NCBI GenBank assembly: GCA_013420905.1
Contig: JAAXNY010000004.1
Location: 434,001 to 498,000, forward strand
Direction of reading: 5' to 3'
Source: Collybia mongolica
Taxonomy: Eukaryota; Basidiomycota; Agaricomycetes; Agaricales; Clitocybaceae
Length of the DNA: 64,000 nucleotides
Shown: positions 46,775 to 59,297 of the stretch, piece by piece
Layout of the letters: every line of letters starts with the position of its first letter
Numbering within the stretch: the stretch's first letter is position 1
The notes under the pieces: generated by a model
The model's database searches: none
Seen by the model: the letters and a program-made list of their open reading frames with translations, nothing else
What the model was told of the DNA's origin: nothing
Program-made: the position numbers and the translations under genes

Positions 46775-46789
46775 AACATCAGCAAAGTT
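46775..46789 (+). repeat. LINE target-site duplication, right
   Basis: AACATCAGCAAAGTT follows the poly(A) tail and matches 35312-35326; the first two A may also belong to the tail. Confidence 0.85.
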
Positions 46790-47735
46790 GAACATGGTAT
46801 GAATGAAGACAAAACACACTTGGGAAGTACTTCCCCTGACCTGGTGGCAACATTCTGAAGCTAGAATGTATCTTGATTATCTGCAATGGTGATGCCAAAC
46901 AGAGCCTTATCAGTGAATGGAGCATGCCATTGATAACAACATACTCACCTATTGAGTCACCCTTGCAACAATGAACATAAATAGATATAACATCCAGATG
47001 GTGGTGGTTTGAAAGAGAAATGGAAAGAGAAATCAGAACAAACACAGTGGACTTTTGAATATGCTACAAATGGAAGTTGCTGCAAGGCAAACAAGAAGGG
47101 CCTTGACAGTGCAATATGTTAGCACATAAGTGCCAATTTCAAGTGCCTCTATGGCAAAACAGTTGAGCATGTCTTGCATTTGACTAAGCAATTGTAGCGC
47201 AATGGATCAATTCTTGAAGAGGACAATTTTTAAAATAAAATGGCTGAGGGACAAATAAGTACAAAAATTGCCAAATAGTCAAGATGCCAAGATGCAGCCT
47301 CATTTAATGTCCATTTGTTTACTACCAATCTTACCTTAAGCTCAAAACAATTGCAACAGCCATACATATCTGAGAGGGTCACTGGCCAAAACTCATTTTC
47401 AAATCATCAACTACATTGATTATTGCACATACAGCATCTTTCTCAGCCCCATAAAATCAAAGAGAGATTGTGCTGGACCATCATGATGGTGTCTTCCTGC
47501 AGGATTCCTCAGGCTCTCAGTGATGCCCATATTTCTTCAGGTGACAATGCTGGGCCTGTGTGATTTAGTGCTGCCGAGTTTCTCAAGGTTTGTCAAGGTC
47601 TCAGATTCTGGGCCACTGGACACTTGGACTGTTGAAGGACCAATGTGGGTCTTTGTAGCTTTTAGGTCCTCAGGGATCCTAATGAGAGTGAACAAACAAA
47701 ACAATAAGCACCTCTTGCGTCATTCCTTTTCTTGA
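46790..47735. repeat. CpG-depleted relic, right part
   Basis: Continuation of the sequence at 34610-35311. I count only two CpG in 46790-47700, against frequent TpG/CpA. No coding frame of note. It abuts the 3' end of DUF6534 copy 5, which seems to lack its usual tail exon. Confidence 0.5.
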
Positions 47736-47748
47736 TGCGAAATCTAAC

Positions 47749-49302
47749 CTGCTAAGCTCCATGTCATTATCGTCATGTAAGGGGGCCGGTCGCGCAAAGG
47801 AAAGGCGATAGCTATCCGTGACTACACTCTGTAGTGTGTCGCGCAACGTTATTCTTGAATTTAACCTGTAGTGTGATTATTGAATATTATAAAAAGCATC
47901 ACGTCGCCAGAACTTACGTTACCACTAACAACAATTATCAGTATAAATAAAATAAAATTTAACGAGCAAGGGGCTTACATGTGGTGAGAACATATAATTT
48001 AGTCAAAACGAGGTGTAAAGAAGCCCTATTACACATCACAGTTCAGCATGCTGCACAATGGGAAGGTTTGAAGAGACGACCAACCAAAAGAATAAATCAT
48101 TGGGATGATAAACGTACATCGCGATATGCCCCAATTGAACGAGGGTGACCAAAATTCCACGGGTCACTGTAAATACAAGCAGTTGGTGAAGCACCATCTG
48201 AGTACTATAAATTCTAACTGTTGATGAATGTCACATAAACTGAAATGGTTGGCGCACCTCTTAAAACCCGTGCGAGCCTTTGAGAGCATCCAAGATAAAC
48301 CCACAGTGATGAGGATATCTGTAAATACACCAAGAGCGTGAAATAGGGAGGACTGAATCTTAATCAAATACGTCAAACACGTAAGAAATTTCACATAAAT
48401 ATAAGTGATCAGGGCTGTACCAGGATATGGCATTGGTAATATTGAGTAAACTTTAGACGTCCTTCGATTTGAAAATACACAGCACCTATAGTGAAACATC
48501 AGAACATCTACCATGTAGTAATTAGAGCATGGGCACTCACTACCTCCAACAGCTGGAGCTCTAGAAGTGAGAACAATGTGAGGTTAAACAAAGACACATA
48601 CACGCACCTAACATAGCTGTGCTTGTGCAAAAGTGAGACCCAACCAAAAGAATGATTGAAGTAAAACTCACCAGAAGAACGTCAGACTAGTGATGGAGAA
48701 ATCCACAGATATCATACTAAACGTAGTTGAGACGAGATTGACAAGTTAGGACCAGGTAAATGGTATACATATTTGGAATCTTAAGAGTTTCTTTTTCACC
48801 GAAATGAGATATCTGTGAGAGTCAATATGAGAGTGCACAGGTCTTTCAGTGAATTACAGTCAGAGTTTACCAGATAATTATGTATGTTGTATGTAGCGCA
48901 GGCAGTCTGTGCAAGATCTAGCAGTCTGGACAAATCAGGACCGAAAATACACCTGATCCGTGCAAGTAAGATACCTACACAAGTATGGTAACCTGCAGCA
49001 GAATGTATCAGTAAAGTGCTTCGGACCAGCCAAATGCATTTGATGTGCGTACGAATGTTTGAAGCGGCCACGTATCCCGATTGCTATGGAAGTATGTCCA
49101 ACTTTGAACGAGAATGATCCCAAGCAGCCTGAGCATAGCATTCGTCAAAGTCCCTCAAAACAATTCTATGTCTTCAAGACTTACACCAAAGAGACAAAAT
49201 AGCCTATCGGTTCGTCGTCTTGTGTTAATAATAATTTATGTAGACTGTATGCTTGGACGTACCGAATGCAGAGCCATCAAAGGTAGACGATATATCGGCC
49301 AT
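47749..49302 (-). CDS. DUF6534 seven-helix membrane protein, copy 5 (tail lost?)
   Basis: ATG at 49302 gives MADISSTFDGSAFG. Exons include the LLDLAQTACATYNIHNYL helix (about 48925-48870) and the DUF6534 domain (about 48330-48000): TDILITVGLSWML, TRGILVTLVQLGHIAMYV, HLVLTKLYVLTT. The 7-nt microexon at 47924-47918 reads TGGTAAC, a synonymous change that still gives LVTLNSR. The C-terminal exon LNSRITLRDTLQSVVTDSYRLSF ends at 47749 before a GTTAGA donor. The tail exon expected downstream is not found: the CpG-poor relic starts within about 15 bases, and read-through would end inside it. The body is intact; the 3' end is probably altered. Confidence 0.62.
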
Positions 49303-51035
49303 ACTCGAGGGTTTGGGTGGGGACGAAGAGAATCGAGCGTCGCTATCAGACTTAAGGACAACTGAGTCCGAAGTGGTCGGAGACCCTGCGCTGTCAGCTC
49401 GGAATGTGTTGAGGCTGGTGCTTCTCTTTTGGAATCGTACAGCGCTCATTATACAGTATGCGCCATATATTTAGCCAAACCTAGGTTTGTAGCCTTAAAT
49501 GCCCCACCCACGTTTAGGTATCAACATCATTCATTATTACGTATTTCACGTCGCCTAAAGACCCTTCCACTGCAGATTTGAGTATTGTAAATTGAGGACT
49601 ACCGCAAAATCTCACCAAAAAGTTCCTCAACAAGAACTATGATACAAAAGTGACACTTGTCTTCAAGAAGTAGAAACCTCGCCTCCAGCCAATTTCATTA
49701 GGAAGCTATGTTATCCACCTATTCGGCTCAGAATCCGGTCCCATTGAGTCACGAAACCCGATGTAGCAGTGGTGAGTGGTGATCGATAACCTTTCATTTC
49801 CTAAAATCTCCCCAGTCGGTTCAGTACTTTTTCAACACCCACTTCTTCCTTTCCTCCCCTCAACCCGTATATCATGGAGAGTATACTGTTCTAGTCTAGA
49901 ATAATTCCGGGCAATCCTTCGAGCAGCAAGGCAGACTAGATGTATGCGTTGAGATGATCCTTATCACTGCTGTCAATAGCTTGAACGCTACCTGATCAAA
50001 CCATCTTAGGGTCCGCATGACGAAGAGACACTAGATAGCCATTCAATGATCACATGGACCAGTCGGATGAGGGCTACTGATCTAGACGCTGTAGCCGAGA
50101 AGGTTGGATCAACGTGAAGGTGTCATACTGAAATCCTGTCTCTGGACTCCACCCGTCCTTGCCCCTTCTGTATACCTGCATGAAATCTTGAATAGAGTCG
50201 TAAGTTGTGGTCGTCGCTGTCAAACAAGAAACGAGACAAGTCAGTTAAAAGCTATGTTTTAAAGCTCACCACGTACCGGAACAGTTATCTGTAGTACCTG
50301 ACCAACCACAACTGAGCATATGCGAGATCGGTATCCAGTGGACCATGATTCATGATAAAAAGAATGCGAGATATAGCACAAGGTCTGAAAGTAGCTGAGG
50401 CGTGACATGCCAAATAGACAACAATAAAGCGTCCTACACCTTGGCACCGCGCGTCTCGCCACCAAGTGCACCACCAGATGCCTTCCTGTGCTCTTCATCA
50501 AAAGTTGATAGACAAAGAGTCAGTCCTAAAATATTCACGATATTATAGCAATCTGCTCATACTGGAGAAAAGCATCATCTAATTGAGTACAAATCAGACA
50601 AGAGGTGTGGACCGTGTGGCCCTTGGGGTTTCTCGAACTCGTACACGGAACCGAAGCATATAATGCAAACAGCGCAAACTCTCCGGGAAACTTACAATTT
50701 TCCATCATCCACAGCAAAGATTACCTCTAAAGGGAAGGCATTATGCCTAGAGAAACATTCTCAACCGTAACATGAAACCATCTTGGAGCTCATCCAGAAC
50801 AGGTAATTATTTGTCTCCACATCTTAGTTTTTCCGTGTGTATCAAAGTTCATCGCCTCCTAATGATGGTTGATACGAGTTCCATATCAGCCTAACATCTG
50901 TCGAGGAATCCGAATCATTTTTGCGAATCAGAACAAGGGCCTGGCCTGTTTTTTTTGATCTCCTGGCGCACCGGAATATAGAAGTACAATGATCAGCTTC
51001 TGATCACATATAATATCTCATTGCCCGCAATTTAC
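49303..51035. other. Intergenic, no gene recognised
   Basis: Holds the upstream region of copy 5 and possible decayed tail-exon sequence of the copy 6 derivative near 50880-50950. Other open frames are short and unrecognised. Confidence 0.4.
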
Positions 51036-51729
51036 CTTGTTACCTCAACATCAGCATTGGTACTTATGTCGACGGGCCGGGTACTGAAAAGAAAAGCGGA
51101 GGCTGTTTGAATTTACTATCTCTGGTTCGTTACGTAGCGAACCGCGTGAATATCAGGCTTGATATAGTCAACGTCAATACTAGAAGGACAGGTGATACAA
51201 CATACCTTCTATGAGACTCGAGGGTATCAATGCCCCCAAAATGAGATATCTTGGGCAGATGTTTCGAGCTGAAATCATTCATTGAATAGATTTTCGCATA
51301 ACCAAGTAGAGGTGTACAAGCTGGGTGGTGCAGATCGTTTCCGCAAGATCTAGAATTCTGAATATGCGGTATCGAAAATGCTCCCTTCCTGCTGGGTTCA
51401 GATACCTACACAAGTGCCGTAATCTGGGTTAAAATAACTGTTGAGGCGCGGGATAAGGGCCTCTTAATAAACGTACAAAAGTCCGAAGTATCCGTCCGTC
51501 ATCATTGTTATGGACGTAAGCCCATACTTGAACGATTATGCTCTCCAAGTAGACTGAGTAACATGTTCGACTTTGTCCTTACGTAAATCGACGGTTCATT
51601 ACTTACACCAGAGTGACAACATCGCCTGTTGAATCAATTCTATGTCAGTAACAAAGGACACTGTCTATAAGGCTAGAATCTGAGCGTACCAAGGAAAAGC
51701 CAGACGATGACAGAGGAGACATCTACCGT
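51036..51729 (-). pseudogene. DUF6534 gene remnant, copy 6 (internal deletion)
   Basis: The exon matching the N-terminus of the other copies starts ACG instead of ATG (51729, then VDVSSVI). The second helix exon has a one-base frame error ahead of IIVQVWAYVHNND. Exons for ILDLAETICTTQLVHLYL (about 51360-51310) and ISHFGGIDTLE are still readable. After an intron acceptor near 51153 the sequence jumps to the C-terminal exon (HAVRYVTNQR, homologous to SRGSLRDKL of intact copies), so all exons for helices 3-7 including the DUF6534 domain and microexon are missing. It is a non-functional deletion derivative. Confidence 0.68.
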
Positions 51730-53014
51730 TACAGGAGTTGGAGAAAAGGGCGGTAATTGAGTGTCGCCACCATTCCTTCAAAGACGATCGTAACCACCCC
51801 GGAGAGCCGGCTTACGTGACTTTGGCAGTGCACCCAGACGTCCTCGGTATAGTAGGCTGATACCATCCCATTATTTCATAATCATAATCATTGCTTCTTC
51901 CAAACACATGAGCGTCATCTTGACCGCAAGGGTCCCCGGCCACGAGGGCCCGCGTCAACTCCACGTAAGCTCCACCCGTAACGGATCGTTTAACACCTCG
52001 GCCCGCCCCCTTTCAAACGAGGTGCGGTGGTGCTCGTACAAGACCCCCCCGTTTTCGCCATCAACTTCTCTGCGGGGGGCACGCAGTAAGAGTTGGTGGC
52101 AGAAGTTGGTCCAGCATATGGGATCCAAGAACGACTATGAATAGACGTCGTTTCTTATCCGAACCTCCGATGGGGTTATCGATGAATGCTGATCGACACC
52201 GTCTTGCGAGGTTCCTGTAAGACTTTAATCGGTGCTAGTTTTTACCATGATTTAAAGAAGAATTATGTTCCGGACACACCATCAAGTTTTGCTGGTACAG
52301 CCACCACACAGGCCCGAGACCGAAGACACGAAAGGGCAATGTGACGGTTCAAGTGAACGAATCAGAAAAGACATTGTGTATTCTCGGATTGTCATTAGTG
52401 TAAATATCCAAGCCTGCGCATAGACTTGTCCATACCAACAGATTTCACGTTCTCGATGTGTGGCGCCATGCGATCTAGCTGCCTTCAGACCAATTTCCAC
52501 GGAAAACGACATACTATGGCTGAAAAGTAGCGTTGCATGATGCCATGGAGGGTCAGCACACAATGCGGAAAAAAGCAAGTAAATAGCCAATAGTCCGGGG
52601 TCATTCATGATCGTGCACCCAAAGCCTAAATGGGATCATAAAGAGAGTAAAATCCAAGTCCCAAACTGTCCATAATGATTACGCACCATCAATATCGCAT
52701 GGTGTTTCTAGCAGGTTTGCTGTATCAACCTGTAATGTAACCACGTTCGTCTTTCCGCCAATCACTCCAAGGCAATCTTGCCTACAGCCCAGCCGCCGTC
52801 ATTATCGGAGTTGCCGATCCGGGGTCGGCAGTTATCTTTGTCGCTTCGGAATACCCGGGGGAGTTTTTTGAGTAAGATTTAGAGTTGTCACCCTCCACCT
52901 GGGAGAACTATTGTTTCGACCGCTAAACCTAGTCATTTCAATATTATTACCAACGTCGTTGTGTCTTCCGATATTACGTGGTCCATATATTAGAATTGCT
53001 ATTTGACATTCGTT
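51730..53014. other. Intergenic, no gene recognised
   Basis: Short frames at 51908 (+) and 52608 (-) show no family resemblance. Presumed upstream region of the copy 6 remnant and downstream region of copy 7. Confidence 0.4.
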
Positions 53015-54876
53015 CTATATCTGCCCAATATCTACCGAGGAGTTTGGGTCATGAGAGCCTATTAGCTGAGAGTGAGCAGGTGCCTGAGCCGTTTTGGTCT
53101 CCTTGGAGCACCTAGACGAAATGGGGAGTAGAATGATAATGGTCAGTCTCTGCGTAAGGTTTTCCCTTAACTGAAGCTTACCTTGCTCCCTCGAGGTCGT
53201 TGTTAGTGTGTGCGAGAGTAGAATGCTCAGAGGCAATATGGAAGCTGTCCAGATTTACATCCTCGAGTTTATCACGTAGAGAGCTGCGTGAATTTAAGCT
53301 ATATATTTGCAGTGAACGGGTAGGTTTCTAGGTGTTTCCGGTGTAATCACTTACGTGACCACTGATAGAAGGAGTGGTAAGTATAAATCACAGGGCAAGG
53401 GATAGAAGAACATACATGTTGTGAGAACGTATAGTTTCCCCAAGGCGAGATGAAGAGAGATCCTGGTACATAAATGAGTTCAATACGGGTTACAGTAAGA
53501 AAGATTAGAGGGTTCCACCAACCAAAATAGCATGTTTTTCGAATCTAGAACATACATAATGACATGTCCAACTTGTACAAGGCAGACCACAATTCCACGG
53601 GTGACTGCGAATACTAGAAGTTGTTGAATTACCATTCGAGTACTGTGCAATCTGTGATTAAAGAGCATCGATATACATATATATATATCACGTACGCTTT
53701 AAAACTGGCGTGGGCTGTTGAGAGCGTCCAAGATAAGCCTATGGTGATCATGATATCTGTCACGACAGCAAGTGCATGGAGTGTCGACAGCTCAATCTAG
53801 AATAGCGCTCAAAGTCGTTTCATAATAATAGTGCACCAAGTCGTACCATGATATATTGCCGCTCGTAGTCACCGAAAATTAGGTGCTTTATGTTCTGCTC
53901 GAGAATGACACCTAGGAACATTGAGTCGTGTAAATATAGCTCAGTGAGCCCCCAGTACTCACTAATGCCGAGAGCTTGTTCTGGGGTTAGGGTAACAGGG
54001 TGCGTAACTGGAGAGACTTCACGCACCAAGCATAGTTGTACTTGTAAAAGTCTAACAAGGGCGTGAGCAAGTGTATGACTGGTGATCACGGCATACATAC
54101 AATTAACACCGGAAGGTACCAGCTTCTTCTGACTGTTGAAATGGAGGTCAAACCAACTTGAGCATGGCAAAAGTTTTCTACATACGCTTCCACAGACGCC
54201 GCGCGAAGAATAGATGAACACTGTAAAAGTGTGAGAAGATGCCAAGTTTGGCTGGAACATATCTTACAGGAAGTATGTAACGTTAGTAATCGTAAAATCT
54301 ACAGATATCAGCCTTCGTATTGTCAATACGGAGTCTAAACGACAGGTGATACAGCGTACCTGGTATGAGATTTGAGGACATCAATGTCTCCAAAATGAGA
54401 TATCTGATAAAAATATGTTAGGTAAAAATCATGCACTGAAGGAACGTCTCTCTGACTAAATAATGGTGTATAAGTTGTGTGGTACAGATAGTTTCTGCAA
54501 AGTCTAATAGGCTGAACTCATTGGCATCAATTACGCGCCCGCTTTACATGAGCCAATCACCTACAAAAGGCCAGTGACCTAAAGGACATCAATTTCGGGT
54601 TAGAACTTTTCGTCAGGGACACATACATAAGCCCGAAGCCCCCATCCGTCGTTATTTTTGTGAACGTAGATCCACACTTGAACAACTACTACCCCCAACA
54701 GACTGCGCAACATATTTGAGCCCTTGTTCCGCGATGGGCGGTTAATTACTTACAATAGAGTAACTATATAACCTGTCGAATTGCCTTGACGTCAGTAACA
54801 GGGACCACCATAGATGAGGACAGACATAGGTCTCACCAAAGAAAAGCCCATCAATGACAGAGGATACGTCGGCCAT
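53015..54876 (-). CDS. DUF6534 seven-helix membrane protein, copy 7
   Basis: ATG at 54876 gives MADVSSVIDGLFFG. First helix exon SLLGVVVVQVWIYVHKNNDG (about 54710-54650). A TSTTML-type exon is near 54045, then a loop exon and the DUF6534 domain (about 53785-53420): AVVTDIMITIGLSWTL, TRGIVVCLVQVGHVIMYV, LRLGETIRSHN-type end. The 7-nt microexon is at 53361-53355. LNSRSSLRDKLEDVNLDSFHIAS follows from about 53290, and a final exon (about 53108-53015), RCSKETKTAQAPAHS...DIGQI, ends at TAG. Hydrophobic segments match the other copies. It appears intact, though the middle exons were not all resolved. Confidence 0.68.
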
Positions 54877-55849
54877 TTTGGGGGAGAAAGGATGACGATT
54901 AAGCGTCGCCACCAGACCTTTTAAAATGATCGCAGGACCCTGCGCCAGTGTCATACATAATCCATAGATCTCGATAAGATGTTTGACATCTACAGAGCCA
55001 TCAGCGGCGGGATAGCCGCGGTGGCAGTGGACCCAGAGTTGCGAACACGTATAGTCAGGTGGAATGGAGCCAGATTACGTTGAGTATTGCTGGATGGGTA
55101 TGTTCCAAGTTTGAGTGCCACTGCTAGACTGAGCCGTCGGGTTCAAAGGAAATCGATGTTATCGGCTTCATTTGTAACCCGATGGAGTCATTCATATAAG
55201 AGTCGTGTTCGGTCCATGTTGCCGGTCTATGAAAGTGCCGAAGGCTCGTGTCTTCCACAATGAGAAAATTGTCCGAGTCCCATGAAAATTGTGGTACGAA
55301 GTAGTAAAACGTTGCCACACAAGCTCAGGCCCCGGGGTATAACTATCAGAGGGAAAAACATGATCTTTCAAGTGGGGAATTAGGAAAGAGGCCAAGCGTT
55401 CACTAGCCAAAGTAACGTCAACACTTGACTCGGACTATCTCGCATATTTACGTGTACACAACGCGTGCCCTAGTGTCATGTGACGCATCCATGTTGTTTC
55501 CGTCCCAAACTCCCGAGTGACACGCAAGCAAGATACATATAAGTTCAGGCCGGATAAACAGAAGAAAATTTATGACTTCTACCTATGCTTCCACATGCCA
55601 TGTGTTGCGAGAACACTGCGATTCTAGGATCATCGAAAATAGATGCGCACAAACATTTCTAGTGAGATTGGTTTGTCCGACTCCATGGGACGCGGTAAGT
55701 CGGAGTGACGCTGCTCAAGCCCATCCTTCCACTGTTCGTTTTTCAAGAGAATATACTCAAACCTAATCGCCACAGAGGCTCGGAGTCAGAATGGTTCAGC
55801 ATGTTCCCATGATTGTGCCCGAACCACAACATTGATGTAATAGAACGCA
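54877..55849. other. Intergenic between DUF6534 copies 7 and 8
   Basis: Overlapping - strand frames at 55124-55410 are unrecognised and share no motif with the array. No other feature was seen. Confidence 0.4.
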
Positions 55850-57727
55850 TCATTCCCCTGAAGATGGTTGGGATCCGTTCAGTGTCGGGGTGGATCTTTC
55901 GGGGCTTCCAGTATGGTCAAAATGGGATTGAATGGCCATCTCCGTCGTCTTGCAACGCTGGCAGTGTCTGAAAGATAGGACCAAAATCATCAACCTCCAG
56001 CTGGGCAACATATTGAGGCCTCAAACCTCACCTGGCCGCTACAGCATCATCAGCATGCGAACAAGCTGAAGGAGCAAATGAAATATGGAAGTCGCCCAAA
56101 TCTACTTCCTGGAGTTTAGCACGCAACGATCCACGTGAATTCAACCTAAAACTGCGCAGTCACTGGTACGTCCTCAAAGTAATTTCGTTCGAAATGCTTA
56201 CGTGACCACTAAGCGTCACATTCAAGATTTACTTCAAAATGAACAAGGAAAAGCACGCACAAGTTGAAAGAACATAGAGTTTCGTTAAGACGAGGTGAAG
56301 GGGAATCCTGATAGATTAAATTTAGTGTAACCATGAAAGGGAAAAAATGTGAGCGCTAACCAAAACAGCATGTTCCTCGGATCCAGGACGTACATCAAGA
56401 TGTGTCCAAATTGTACCAGACAGACCAAGACGCCTCGAGTAACCGTGAAAGCAAGGAGCCGTCGAAGTACCATTCGGGTGCTATGAAGTATATGGTGAAC
56501 TAATGCACGACGATAAGGACTAGTCGTTATACCTTTTGAAACCAGACTGAGTCGTGGAAAGCGACCAAGATAAGCCCGCGGTGATCAAGAAGTCTGTCAT
56601 CACGGATAGGGCGTGAAATATCGTCAACTCAATCTGGAAAAAAAGGTTTAATAATTTCTTGAGATAAGGAGGCATGTGATTGCACCATAATACGATGTTG
56701 TCTGAAATCAACAAACTCTAGACGGCCTAGAATCTGCTCAGATATAGCACCTGTAAAAGTTTTATTGACGTGCGTGTAATCAGCAAGCTTGGTACTCACT
56801 AGCGCCCATGGCTAAAATTCCTTGCGTCAGCAAAATGAAAGCGGAGCAAAGAATGAACATATACCCAGCATAGCCGTGCTTGTAATAACCTAATGTAGTA
56901 ATGAACACTCGTATAAAAGTAAAAAAAAAAAGGGGGCGCATACAACAACAGCCGGAAGATACCAGCTTCGCCCCACTATTGCAATATTAATCATCTTGAC
57001 ACAAGAAAAATAAAAAAGTGTGACGTACGCTTCCAAAGTCGATTTGCAAAGAACAAATGCACACTTTAAAAATGGGATTAGTGTCTTGTATCATTGAGGC
57101 CAACGTACGTGAAGAACGTGATGTTTGTAATAGCGAAATCTATGGTTATCATACTTGATCTGATAAGGCCAGGTTATGATAGTAGTCATAGTAAAACGTA
57201 CTAGGTAGGCGATTTCAGAGCACTATCATCTCCAAAATGAGATATCTATGGCCATTTATTACGGAATTCGTTTATTAAATGAACATATATGATCTTACCA
57301 GATAATGATGTACAAGCTGAGTGGTACAAGCGGTCTCCGCAAAATCCAGTAGTCTGGATAGACGAAAATTAACAACGTCTCTATTCAGCTTCAGTCGGAA
57401 ACCCACATAAGTCCAGACACCTATTAAAACAATTAATTATTTGAGCCGTTGCAGAGTAGAATTTAGCTGAATACGTACAAAGGCTCGAAGCGTCCATGCG
57501 TCATGATTGTTATGGACATAAATCCAATATTGAACTATGATGATCCCAAGGAGGCTGGGTCTTGTTCTAGTATGCTATCTGGATACATCAACCGATAACT
57601 TACACCAGTGTGAAGATGTAGCCTGTCAAACCAGACCTCCACATTAGAACCCTGTCGCTCTTCAGGAGACCAGGAATTTGGACACACCAAAAAAGAGACC
57701 ATCAACGACAGACGAGACGTTAGCCAT
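55850..57727 (-). CDS. DUF6534 seven-helix membrane protein, copy 8
   Basis: ATG at 57727 gives MANVSSVVDGLFFG. Exons include SLLGIIIVQYWIYVHNNHDAW (about 57560-57490), LLDFAETACTTQLVHHYL (about 57350-57300), a TSTAML exon near 56890, and the DUF6534 domain (about 56620-56280): SVMTDFLITAGLSWSL, TRGVLVCLVQFGHILMYV, KLYVLST. The 7-nt microexon is at 56208-56202, then LNSRGSLRAKLQEVDLGDFHIS (from about 56145) and a spliced hydrophilic tail exon ending at TGA 55852-55850. Frames agree across these junctions, so the gene appears intact. Function unknown. Confidence 0.7.
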
Positions 57728-58146
57728 TCAGGGAGTCGTAAAAGGTGAGTGGTGATTAAAGAGTTAGTATCATATCTTTCAAAACAATGAAATCCGGGGA
57801 GGTCGGATTTGCTGTGTCAGCTCCGGATCTGCCCACATTGTCGTAACTGTGATACCCGGAATCATTGAGTTATATGAATAGTGTGCACCACTAATCACGG
57901 AGCATCAAGTTCTTTGAAACGATGATACGGCCCATGCATGCATCTGGTGAGCACATAAACATTGCGGGAAATGTGCTGCAGCGATGCGGATGCCCCTCCA
58001 TGACATAGGATCATAGATAGCTTCGTTCACGGTTCAATAGTTACACGATTGCTTAAAACCGTCCCAAAAGCGATTGAGGCGCTAGGGAGGAAAGCTTACA
58101 ACCATCTGCCTCCGCCCGAATAACATCTTCTTCGTTCGAAATTTAC

Positions 58147-58502
58147 CTGGCTGCTTCAACATCACTAGCAGCATGCGAACGAGCCGAGGAAAGATATGAA
58201 GTATGAAAGTCGTCCAAATCTACTTCCTGGAACTTATTTCGTGACAATACACGTGAATTTAACTTAAAACTGCAGTCGGTAGCTGTTCCTCAAGGCAATT
58301 TCGTTAAATATGCTGTTTTGATAGTGGTAAAATTAACAAGAAGTCAACAAAAAACTCCGACATACGTTTCCAAAGGCGGTACGCGAAAAATAGATGCACA
58401 CTTCAAAATTAGGTTGAAGCTTTGTGTCATTGAGACAAACCCACGTAAAGATAATAGTTGTAATGCAGAAACCTATATATATCAGCCTTGATCTGTTGAG
58501 GT
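58147..58502 (-). pseudogene. DUF6534 gene remnant, copy 9 (deletion derivative)
   Basis: Only two parts remain: a middle exon pair matching the VHLFFARRLW region (about 58500-58365), and the C-terminal exon LNSRVLSRNKFQEVDLDDFHTS (58262-58147) with a good donor after it. The N-terminal helices, the DUF6534 exons and the 7-nt microexon are absent. The C-terminal part is closest by eye to copy 8. It lies between copies 8 and 10 and is in the same orientation. Confidence 0.65.
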
Positions 58503-59297
58503 TGGATTACAGTAGTAGGACAAGTCGCACTAGTCTGAGATTACTGATCATCGAGTATGGGTTTCCTTGAGACCTAATTCTGCAATGCAGCTTGAAGGTT
58601 TATCAATATCACGGTGAAGGGAACAACGCCCAGATTTATTCTATCCGAGTTGGAGCAAGCATTTGCCACGTGGGAAGATCGTATTTTCGTCACATACACA
58701 ACGCGTCGCCTATTCTGGAAGTTTTGAAATTTGTCAAAACGATTATGTAACCCGATGTAACCTTTCTGCCATTGGATTTGAGAGTTTTGGCAAATTTCGT
58801 GACAGCAAGTGGTTCGTGGCCTATACTACAAGAATAGAGCCTTTGCGCGTGGAACCTTCCCAATAAACCCGTGTGGTAAGCATTGCTTTGTGCATCATGT
58901 ATATTTCACTTTGTATTGATGCAGAGAAGTCGAGAGGACGAGAGGGTCGAACAGGTGCAGAGAACCGACCTAAACTAATGCCACGAAGCATGGAAGAAAT
59001 AACACCCTGAACCTTTTTCCGACGACCCGCAACCACAAGTCGAGAGGCTGACTGCAACTTCAACCTTGGCCTCCGACTTACTTCATCCGACTACAGCCTT
59101 CCTGGACACACTACGGCGCCATAACTGTGCAAGTAAATCCTGAGTCGTAAATCTGAGCCTTCTAAGTATCATAGACCTGGTACACAAGCTTCAGGTATCT
59201 AATTAAAGATAAAAATGATCTTTCTCGGGCCTTCCGGTTTGATGTCGATCAGTGTGCCAATCTGCCCCTGCAAATAGTTTCTATGTAATAGCTTCTT
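58503..59297. other. Intergenic, no gene recognised
   Basis: Contains short frames at 58663 (+) and 59063 (-) that match nothing I know. Downstream flank of DUF6534 copy 10. Confidence 0.4.

Larger units (their letters stand above)
35327..46776 (+). mobile_element. Tad-like LINE, 5'-truncated, split by gypsy element
   Basis: A non-LTR retrotransposon on the + strand, bounded by a 15 bp duplication and ending in a 14-A tail (46763-46776). Without the nested gypsy element (36204-42380 plus one 5-bp duplication) it is about 5.27 kb. It carries ORF1 (zinc-knuckle nucleic-acid-binding protein) and ORF2 (endonuclease, reverse transcriptase, RNase H, terminal zinc motif), the layout of the fungal Tad/I group. 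ORF1 is open right to the 5' boundary with no start codon, so the copy is 5'-truncated, as is usual after incomplete reverse transcription. Two in-frame stops in the endonuclease domain and the gypsy insertion show it is dead. A roughly 330-bp 3' untranslated region precedes the tail. Confidence 0.88.

Noticed and set aside
34610..47735. Relic as a DNA transposon or Helitron
   Set aside because: No terminal inverted repeats, CTRR-type end hairpin or transposase remnant could be found by eye, so no class is assigned.
55124..55410. Overlapping - strand frames between copies 7 and 8
   Set aside because: No motif shared with the array or with any family I know, and no consistent exon model.
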